Below are positions 59,001 to 64,000 of a stretch of DNA of 64,000 nt, in pieces. Positions within the stretch are counted from its first letter, which is position 1, and every line of letters starts with the position of its first letter. This DNA comes from Paraescarpia echinospica. Taxonomy: Eukaryota; Annelida; Polychaeta; Sabellida; Siboglinidae. The stretch covers positions 10,492,983-10,556,982 of the forward strand of contig CM034537.1 in assembly GCA_020002185.1 (NCBI GenBank), given 5' to 3'. The notes under the pieces are model-generated. The model was not told the DNA's origin and did no database searches. It was given only the letters and a program-made list of their open reading frames with translations. The translations under genes were made by a program, and so were the position numbers.

Positions 59001-62000
59001 AGTAGAATTATAATACAAAATGTAAGACTGCTACAAAAACATCCATTTATTTTGCATGTCTTTTGTTCTGGGCTATGATGATTGGTTACTGGTTATTTTT
59101 CCATCAAGTCATTCCACACACTGTAGTTATGATGTGAATTTAAATAGTGATACAAACAACATTTCAATAATGGAATGTGCCACACATGAACTGCTTCTCA
59201 ACCAAACTTTGGAAGGTTATCAAAACTAACAGTGAACAATACTACCAGTTATGATATCATTCATGTGTATGATGCACCAATACAAGGACCCAACGAGAGG
59301 AGTCATGTTCAGTATATCAAATAGTCTGCTATTGTCACAATACTAAGGTCTTTTCTAGTGCAGTTTGTCCACATTCTGGAGGCAATCTTTAATATTTTTC
59401 ATTGAACCAACACTTCTTAATGAAGAGTTTTAAATATGTGCAAAGTAAATCAATATTGGTATACAGATAATATGCAGGTGGCTGTCAGTGATGAAATATC
59501 TTAATACAAATGTGTTGTCCTTCCTTGAATATCTTTCATCATAACAAAGTCATGATTAGGTTAACATAAATACACCATGTTATTTAACCCTTTCATGGTC
59601 AAATTAATTCCACACTTGTTCCTGCTACTGCATCCCATTAGATCATGAAATAACTAGCTAACCATACTGTTTTATAATACACAATTTATGCAAAGCCCCA
59701 CTGACGGGTCGACCCAAACATTCTGACAGCAAGGGTGTGTCGGGATGATTTATGCATACTGATGATGAGTAGATTAAAACAACCAATGCAAGTTTATGAC
59801 AGGTTACAAAATTACCCTTGTAACCTACAAAGAAGTATATATTACCATAAGAAATATCCAAACTTTTAAGGCACTGTAACCATGATTGATCTCAATGTGT
59901 TACTTTAGTCAGACTCAGCACACAAAAGAACTATCTGTTTGTGGAATATTTCATCTATAAGTGGGAGGAGTCTCTTACCTTGAGAATGCCATCTTCCCCT
60001 GCAGATGCGATCCACCGTCCGTCCGGACTAAACCGCAAGTTGTTCACACAATTTGTATGGCCCTGTCAAGTATGAAATGAACATCTATAGCCATTAAATA
60101 TGTAAGAATCAGTATAAAACTGGTTTTGGTCATCATACCTTTTAGAATGCAGAACAGAACAGAGTGCAAAAGTGGTGAATGTGTTTTAGATGGACCACGC
60201 ACGATTTTGCATCACCATTGCCTAATCCACAAGAATTGTGCATAAATTGTTTTCGAGACATGAAAAGACAAGAAAATACCTCATCTGCATTTTCTCAAGA
60301 TTACTAAGCAATTGTAAGATATATTACTATTCCAAGTGTACAGAAAGGATGATCATTGGACATAAAATTGATGCATTTATAACTGTATGTTGTTGGTCAA
60401 TATATAAGCAACAATGCTGTGTATTTGCATAAAATATGTTTTTTTTATACATGTCACATGTTACCTTACTGCTATCTTCAGAATTTGCATTTCATATTTA
60501 GTGACGATTAATATCTAGCTATCTATCTAGCTACATTCAATAGTTATAACTTATGTAGGTGCATGTAGGTGATATGGATCTGTATTATCACTGATACAAT
60601 CAGACTTACCTTATAAGTAAATATACAACCTTTTCTTCTTATATCCCATAACTGGAAAACAGAACAGATTTGTTATATCGTTATAATCAATTGAACAAAT
60701 GGTTGCATTTAGATAATTTATTCCCCCGACCTGATGAACATTTTACCAACTAGTTGTATTTTATAATATCATAAGAGTACTTTCACATGACACACCAGTG
60801 AACACAAGACCAGAAGTCTCTGATCATACGACCATAAGTGGTACACCAGAAAAATACATACGACTTCAATCAATTATTTATGTTTTATGCATTCATTTAC
60901 ATATATTTTATTAGAAGAAAAAAAATACAAGCAACAATACATACCTTAATATTTGTGTCTAGTGAACCTGAAGCTACAAAGTCACCGTATGGATGGAAAT
61001 CTAAACTCCGTATGTTTGACTTGTGACCCGTTAACGTCCGTACAACTGCAAAGAAATAACGTCTCATCTTCAGGAACTTGCAATCAACGAATCGTTTAGT
61101 ATTTCTAACAGAAATCAACACAATTTGAATTAACGATATGATTACACGTTTCCAGGTCATTTTTACGGCTACATAATAAATTGTGCATGTGTGAATGTTT
61201 ATTATTATTAATATAAAATTGTACTCTATTTAATGGTATCCATTGCACTCAGGCATACATGCAAACGAACACACAATAAACAGTAGACCTCTATGTGATT
61301 CTTGTAATCAGCATATAATATGTACATCTGGAAGACTTTCAAAAACAATTACAGACTTACAAACACTAAAATAGCTGCAAAAAAATGGTGTTAGCACCAC
61401 ATGTTTCAAAGCATATTCCCCAAACAGCTTGCAACAACCATAATAAGGCCACAAGTAAAATAAATTCCCAGTTTCTCATTAGTGCACATTTAAAAATAGG
61501 TCCTTCAAAACTTTATTTATTATTTTAAAGTATAAGTATACCTCTAAAGAAGTGTTCTGGCACAAGTAAAAAATAATTATGGATTGCAACAGGCCAAATA
61601 AATGTGTCTACTTTTGCGCCTTGTAAGAAATATCTTTGGTACACATCTTAATCTGTTGATTGTTGAGAAAAACCCTTTTGACAGACGTTTTCAGTCGTCA
61701 AACACACCTGTCATTTACTTTTTGTTGAAATTCTGATGAGCAACTGGAATTTATTATTTAAGACTGGATGTCTTGTGGGAGACCTTAACGTTCTCATCTG
61801 AGAAGAAACCTACAATGCCAAGAGGACTAGTAACTACATACTCCCCACAGAACTTGTGTACCAACCAAACCCAGCTAAAATAACAGTCAACTTACTTTTT
61901 GCAGCCTCCAAGTCCCATATTTTGAGTGCCCCCGACATTGATCCAGCAACAACCATCTCTTCTGCATTGCCAAACCGAACGGCTTCTACAGGACTTGTGT

Positions 62001-62013
62001 GGCCAGATAGGCT
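37874..62013 (-). CDS. KATNB1: Katanin p80 WD40 subunit B1, nearly complete gene
   Basis: p80 is the regulatory subunit of katanin. Its N-terminal WD40 propeller targets the complex to centrosomes and microtubules, and its C-terminal con80 domain binds the p60 AAA ATPase that severs microtubules. Nineteen exons, all GT-AG and with agreeing phases, total 1,881 nt (626 codons plus TAG). Human p80 has 655 residues, of which about 57 precede the first exon seen here. The order is WD40 repeats (62013-56640), Ser/Pro-rich linker (56341-47805, with EIFQPRHNL and [12 protein letters not shown]), then con80 (47006-37874, ending [13 protein letters not shown]; human TFRELHLLMASLD). The 5' exon(s) were not found before 64000. 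The introns carry five tandem arrays, two palindromic DNA elements and a LINE relic. Confidence 0.97.
38013..40737. repeat. 35-bp tandem array, about 77 copies, against the last KATNB1 acceptor
   Basis: The plus-strand unit is caaggtcaatacaaccc with atcacatcatcagtacgg. Variants are catcaacagtatgg, gattgaca and a 25-base unit lacking aggtcaat. On the gene strand the unit contains tactgatgatgtgatggg, where tactgat resembles a U2 branch point. The final copy reads gatgatgtgatggg then acgtgtttcag, the true 3' splice site. The proteins of 178 to 743 residues predicted here are artefacts: 35 is not a multiple of three, so the frame cycles through the same motifs. Confidence 0.97.
40738..43037. other. 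KATNB1 terminal intron, rest
   Basis: Apart from the palindromic element at 41713-42388 I see no gene or array here. Confidence 0.7.
41713..42388. mobile_element. Palindromic MITE-like element 1
   Basis: The left end gggtagccactactcgaaaa is inverted at the right end ttttcgagtagtggctaccc, and similarity continues inward: gcaataagatggttttggg faces cccaaaaccaccttattgc. The whole element is thus a long imperfect palindrome of 676 bp. It is flanked by TTAC (41709-41712) and TTAA (42389-42392), consistent with a TTAA target duplication. There is no transposase. It lies in the last KATNB1 intron. Confidence 0.85.
43038..43154 (-). CDS. KATNB1: KATNB1 exon, con80 domain
   Basis: Entered in phase 2. 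It encodes [16 protein letters not shown] and ends [14 protein letters not shown]. Human has YVQTGCTSLKLILQRF and APPSVGVDISREER. The acceptor is ccgtggttccag and the donor is gtgggt. Confidence 0.95.
43987..44061 (-). CDS. KATNB1: KATNB1 exon, con80 domain
   Basis: 75 bp, phase 2 to phase 2. It encodes [18 protein letters not shown] and then VTSKYE; human has SLWKLDLCTTVLPQIEKL and LQSKYE. The donor is gtaagt. Confidence 0.93.
44276..44982. mobile_element. Palindromic MITE-like element 2
   Basis: The ends are gggtagccg and cggctaccc, each flanked by TTAA (44272-44275 and 44983-44986), giving a 707-bp insert with a perfect TTAA duplication. The terminal motif and internal strings such as ccaaaccaccttattg are shared with the element at 41713, so the two are relatives. 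No transposase is encoded. It lies in a KATNB1 intron. Confidence 0.85.
45179..45255 (-). CDS. KATNB1: KATNB1 exon, con80 domain
   Basis: 77 bp, entered in phase 0 and left in phase 2. It encodes [20 protein letters not shown] and then ILLQKP; human has [20 protein letters not shown] and IVNQKA. The acceptor is gctgtgttgcag and the donor is gtacgt. A 27-bp array ends 10 bases before its first codon. Confidence 0.95.
45266..45432. repeat. 27-bp x 6 tandem array against a KATNB1 acceptor
   Basis: The plus-strand unit is aacatatacctctataaaca plus catggcc. On the gene strand each unit ends tgtgtttatag, which resembles the true acceptor tgtgttgcag that follows the last unit. Six full copies are almost identical. 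Confidence 0.95.
46215..46745. repeat. 46-bp tandem array, about 11.5 copies
   Basis: The unit holds gaagaagaacaatgatatga and tgtacatattatgtgtatac. Spacing is 46 bases (46261, 46307), with occasional loss of one gaa. It lies in a KATNB1 intron, about 90 bases past the donor of exon 46836-47006 on the gene strand. Confidence 0.95.
46836..47006 (-). CDS. KATNB1: KATNB1 exon, start of con80 domain
   Basis: 57 codons, phase 0 at both ends. It encodes [19 protein letters not shown], then [19 protein letters not shown] and ALWTSGSMK. Human has [20 protein letters not shown] and AVWTMGDIK. The acceptor is tttttgctacag and the donor is gtcagt. Confidence 0.95.
47293..47448 (+). pseudogene. Frameshifted LINE ORF2 C-terminus
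   Basis: RSDVLFVL is followed, after a frame change, by [20 protein letters not shown] and NSLANIIKL, then TAA at 47446-47448. It aligns with the relic at 28116 (RFVPRVNTNIETR, AFSVTAPTLWN). It is older, being frameshifted and more diverged, and is antisense inside a KATNB1 intron. Confidence 0.65.
47805..48061 (-). CDS. KATNB1: KATNB1 exon, Ser/Pro-rich linker
   Basis: 257 bp, phase 1 to 0. It begins [18 protein letters not shown] and ends [11 protein letters not shown], matching human ASDFLP just before the con80 region. The middle is Ser/Pro/Val-rich and unconserved, as expected of the disordered linker. The acceptor is ttctcctgcag and the donor is gtaagt. Confidence 0.92.
48062..49938. 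other. KATNB1 intron without recognised content
   Basis: AT-rich, with no array or element seen. A stretch at 48083-48364 is open on the minus strand but has no matching donor. Confidence 0.6.
49939..49989 (-). CDS. KATNB1: KATNB1 exon, Pro-rich linker
   Basis: 51 bp, phase 1 to 1. It encodes [17 protein letters not shown]; human has RTPPRRSEPFPAPPED. The acceptor is gttcaaacag and the donor is gtaaga. Confidence 0.93.
51541..52135. repeat. 30-bp tandem array, about 20 copies
   Basis: The unit is gaggccatgtgacagggtga plus caagagacat. Copies in the centre are nearly identical and become more diverged towards both ends. It lies in the KATNB1 intron just past the microexon, starting about 35 bases from its donor. 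The Cys/His-rich minus translations are artefacts. Confidence 0.93.
52172..52186 (-). CDS. KATNB1: KATNB1 15-nt microexon
   Basis: ctgcagatggaccag lies between ctttccacag and gtgagt. It fits phase 1 on both sides and encodes ADGP within NLSADGPAHSPP. Because it is 15 nt, including or skipping it keeps the frame: skipping joins NL directly to the next linker exon. Its use is supported by clean splice sites and phase, not by homology. Confidence 0.7.
53276..53397 (-). CDS. KATNB1: KATNB1 exon, linker
   Basis: 122 bp, phase 2 to 1. It encodes [20 protein letters not shown] and then [13 protein letters not shown]; human has EDYNEIFQPKNSI. The acceptor is gcactgctgcag and the donor is gtaagt. Confidence 0.95.
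53398..54177. other. KATNB1 intron without recognised content
   Basis: AT-rich, with two overlapping 85-codon plus-strand ORFs (53406-53663 and 53497-53754) that show no homology and look like chance. Confidence 0.6.
54178..54234 (-). CDS. KATNB1: KATNB1 exon, linker
   Basis: 57 bp, phase 2 to 2. It encodes [18 protein letters not shown]; human has RRIYERPSTTCSKPQ. The acceptor is cttgtcttgcag and the donor is gtaagt. Confidence 0.9.
54235..56273. other. KATNB1 intron without recognised content
   Basis: About 2 kb of AT-rich intron with no array, element or ORF worth noting. Confidence 0.65.
56274..56341 (-). CDS. KATNB1: KATNB1 exon, end of propeller to linker
   Basis: 68 bp, phase 0 to 2. 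It encodes [20 protein letters not shown]. The acceptor is ggtttcag, directly followed by AGG. A second AG two bases later would break the frame of the next exon, so the first is chosen by phase. The sequence itself is poorly conserved. Confidence 0.8.
56640..56693 (-). CDS. KATNB1: KATNB1 exon, last propeller strand
   Basis: 18 codons, phase 0. It encodes [18 protein letters not shown]; human has IGVAFSQSNVSSYVVDLT. The acceptor is tcttcag and the donor is gtgagt. Confidence 0.95.
57143..57293 (-). CDS. KATNB1: KATNB1 exon, WD40 propeller
   Basis: 151 bp, phase 2 to 0. It encodes [20 protein letters not shown] and then [20 protein letters not shown]; human has LFNPDGCCLYSGCQDSLR and [20 protein letters not shown]. 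The acceptor is gctttcag, with at least two intact duplicate acceptors upstream in a 65-bp repeat. Confidence 0.95.
57253..57512. repeat. 65-bp tandem repeat (4 copies) of a KATNB1 acceptor plus exon start
   Basis: Units begin at about 57253, 57318, 57383 and 57448, exactly 65 bases apart. On the gene strand, unit 1 is the real border (gctttcag then gtgtatattcttccac). Unit 2 reads gcttacag then gtgtatattcttccac, and unit 3 gcttgcag then gtgtatgttctttcac. Unit 4 is strongly diverged. Unit 2 is interrupted in the KATNB1 frame by TAA after C-L-Y-G. Confidence 0.9.
57940..58011 (-). CDS. KATNB1: KATNB1 exon, WD40 propeller
   Basis: 72 bp, phase 2 to 2. It encodes [19 protein letters not shown] and ATPVR; human has TIRFWDLEKFQVVSCIEGE and PGPVR. 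It contains the WD dipeptide of one blade. Confidence 0.95.
58663..58778 (-). CDS. KATNB1: KATNB1 exon, WD40 propeller
   Basis: 116 bp, phase 0 to 2. It encodes [20 protein letters not shown] and then [16 protein letters not shown]; human has [20 protein letters not shown] and EFHPNEYLLASGSSDR. The GH of the blade is LH here. Confidence 0.96.
58779..59978. other. KATNB1 intron without recognised content
   Basis: AT-rich, with no array or element seen. Confidence 0.65.
59979..60062 (-). CDS. KATNB1: KATNB1 exon, WD40 propeller
   Basis: 28 codons, phase 0. It encodes [20 protein letters not shown] and AGEDGILK; human has [20 protein letters not shown] and AADDHTVK. It carries the GH and structural Asp of one blade. 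Confidence 0.96.
60610..60651 (-). CDS. KATNB1: KATNB1 short exon, WD40 propeller
   Basis: 42 bp, phase 0. It encodes [14 protein letters not shown]; human has [14 protein letters not shown]. The acceptor is gttttccag and the donor is gtaagt. Confidence 0.96.
60945..61045 (-). CDS. KATNB1: KATNB1 exon, WD40 propeller
   Basis: 101 bp, phase 1 to 0. It encodes [20 protein letters not shown] and then [13 protein letters not shown]; human has [20 protein letters not shown] and EFVASGSQDTNIK. Confidence 0.97.
61896..62013 (-). CDS. KATNB1: KATNB1 first visible exon, WD40 propeller
   Basis: 118 bp, entered in phase 0 and left in phase 1. It encodes [20 protein letters not shown] and then [13 protein letters not shown]; human has [20 protein letters not shown] and SGSIRVWDLEAAK. 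The acceptor is ctgttgcag. About 57 residues of the human protein precede this point. Confidence 0.96.
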
Positions 62014-64000
62014 CTGCAACAGTATATATATATAATGCATTTATACAGTTTACAATTATGTGTAGAATTGTTCCTGCAGTCCACAGGAAAGTCTGATAAA
62101 AAAAACTGTATCACACCATGATACCTTCCAATAATTAATCCATTTGCCATGTACATTTTTGTTCTATACTAATTTGTTTTGTGTAAGTTTTATCATTCTT
62201 CTATAATAAAAAAATAATAATATTTATCTCCAGTCCTTCACTCAGCCTGACTCTGCAAAATCTCTTTTAGACTCATCATGAGTAATCCAGTTTTTATCTT
62301 ACTCTCAAACAATAGCTTTCATTTAGAAAGTTTTCACTTTTCTCTGAGTGGACATAATCAACACTGTGTGTTTCCCAATGGAAAGCCATGCTTATTTGGC
62401 TTTTGAAAGGACTTTGAGGCAAGGTAAGGCCCAAAGAAACTTTGAAAAGAATCCTTTTAAGGTTATCCACCTCAAAACACCAGTCAATACATGACAGGTT
62501 TGGTTCAAGACAAAGGAAGGTAGATAACTTCCGCCATGTACAACCCTCTTGGTACTACAGCAGACAAAGATATTTTTTAATGTTTACATCTTGTTATATG
62601 TAACATTTCCTCTTTATCCTATCTATCATAATGTCCCCACACCCACAATACAGTAGCAAGCTACCTCCTCCCTCAGCCTCCCCTCATCCCTGCAGTCTGC
62701 ACAGGAACACTTTATGAGTCTCCTCTAATGAAGCTGTCAGACCTCATCTCCTCTACTCCACTGCCCCAGCTGTTACATCTCTTCACTCAAGCTCCCACTT
62801 AGGTATTTCATTCACCCACCTCCTCCAGCTGGTTACCATTACTCATATGCTCACCCAGTCATCAAAACATTTGGCTAAATTTTTTGTGCAATCTTGACAA
62901 AAAACAGTTTCTGCCTGACAGTGCCAGTAGGTGCTACTAAAACGTATAATTAGAACATGATGAGATTCAGATGTCTGACAAGTTACAACTCGTATGGACA
63001 TTAACATCCAAAATTAATGCAGTTAGGTACCACACCAGGTTCTGTTGATGGAACTCAATCACAGACCACAACAAACATTATTTTATGTTCTGTTTTGCAT
63101 TAACTATTCTGAATTTTTTTATATTAATATTTAAATATTCATTTTCAATTGCAGTAGCATTGGTACTAGTGTTGAACCATAGGTCAAACACCAGGACAAC
63201 ATAATAATAATATTTACAATTTACTGATACAACTTTTAAATAATAGTTTTTTGCACTCATGAGGCTATGAAAAAGTACTGAGCAGCCATAGATTAGAATC
63301 AGTCTAAAGAAAATCTACATTTAACTGCCACACCCATGTCGATTGTTACCAAGTAAAATTGTTAATAATCACTGTAACAAGATTTTCTTTCACATTCAGA
63401 TGTGCATCTGCAAAGAGGTCCACAATATGAATGTCAGTGCTCAAGATAATTACTTGGCCATTTCTGATTGATTACTGGGTAGACAGCCTTCTTATTTTAC
63501 ACCCTGCGTACTGTAGGCAGACAATTTGAAGATGGCGGCCAATTGTGAATTATATTGTGTTGCTTGCATTAAAATTTGGATATCTCAACAACCGGTGCAT
63601 CAAAAATATATGAAATTAATTTTTATTGTACATATAAATGAATGTTTGAATAGAATATGTTGTTAAAATTGCTGTGTTGCATTCAAACAAGTTTCAGACC
63701 TTGAAGCGAACTTCAACAATTACGATGACAAAATAAAATGTAAATTTCATCATCCTATACCAACAAATTCACAGAACCTACCATAAATGTTCCACTGAAA
63801 CAAATGTAGCAAATATGTTATTTTTGCCCTAGTAAAACATTTATCCAATCACATTATTTCGTAAAATTACATCAACGTGCGTGAAAACATAAAAATCATA
63901 ATTTACAAAATGGCTACCATCTACCAATAATATTACTGAATGGAATGTTTAGTTCCAATATAAAATCAACACTCAAAATGTCAAAAAAGACAGCAACCTC
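62014..64000. other. KATNB1 upstream intron
   Basis: About 2 kb to the window edge. I looked on the minus strand for the first WD40 blade (human LLATGGDDCRVNLW) and did not see it, so the 5' exon(s) and promoter are probably outside the window. Confidence 0.6.

Noticed and set aside
1..64000. tRNA, rRNA or other structured RNA genes
   Set aside because: No tRNA A/B box pair with cloverleaf arms and no rRNA-like segment was seen by eye. A covariance-model scan would be needed to exclude small ones.

Overview
The window is animal (metazoan) nuclear DNA. It is AT-rich, with long introns, GT-AG splicing, many minisatellites and decayed retrotransposons. Two conserved animal genes are recognisable, and they are convergent. 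The left gene (plus strand, 4262 to about 12609) encodes the core-binding factor beta subunit (CBFB, the RUNX partner); its first exons lie outside the window or were not found. The right gene (minus strand, 62013 down to 37874) encodes the katanin p80 regulatory subunit (KATNB1). I rebuilt 19 coding exons whose phases all agree (1,881 nt, 626 codons plus stop); only the N-terminal exon(s) are missing, probably beyond base 64000. A non-vertebrate, probably lophotrochozoan (mollusc-like) source is my inference from general character only.

Layout. 127-622: inverted pair of Penelope-like element 3' ends. 623-4261: no recognised gene. 4262-10977: CBFB exons 3-5, with a 33-bp x 12 array directly against exon 4. 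12562-12609: candidate alternative CBFB last exon. 12.9-13.25 kb: 19-bp array. 15139-16138: 1,000-N gap between a (CT)n tract and a 39-bp array. 19.3-19.6 kb and 28.1-28.3 kb: LINE relics. 29.46-31.28 kb: triplet-repeat hairpin and a 56-bp x about 29 array. 31.4-37.8 kb: no recognised gene. 37.87-62.01 kb: KATNB1, whose introns hold arrays of 35, 27, 46, 30 and 65 bp units, two related palindromic TTAA-flanked elements and one more LINE relic.

The main observation is that several of these arrays are not randomly placed. The CBFB 33-bp unit is a perfect copy of the exon 4 splice acceptor plus the first 27 coding bases, repeated 12 times, so 12 identical 3' splice sites stand in a row and only the last gives an open frame. 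In KATNB1 a 65-bp unit repeats an acceptor plus the start of a WD40 exon about four times, a 27-bp x 6 array stops 10 bases from an acceptor, and a 35-bp x about 77 array runs into the acceptor of the last exon with a branch-point-like motif in each unit. The 56-bp array also ends at an acceptor-like site. Repeated amplification of 3' splice sites in two unrelated neighbouring genes is the signal most worth following.

Katanin p80 works with the p60 AAA ATPase to sever microtubules, and CBF-beta stabilises RUNX on DNA. They have no known joint function, but both human genes lie on 16q, so the linkage may be old.
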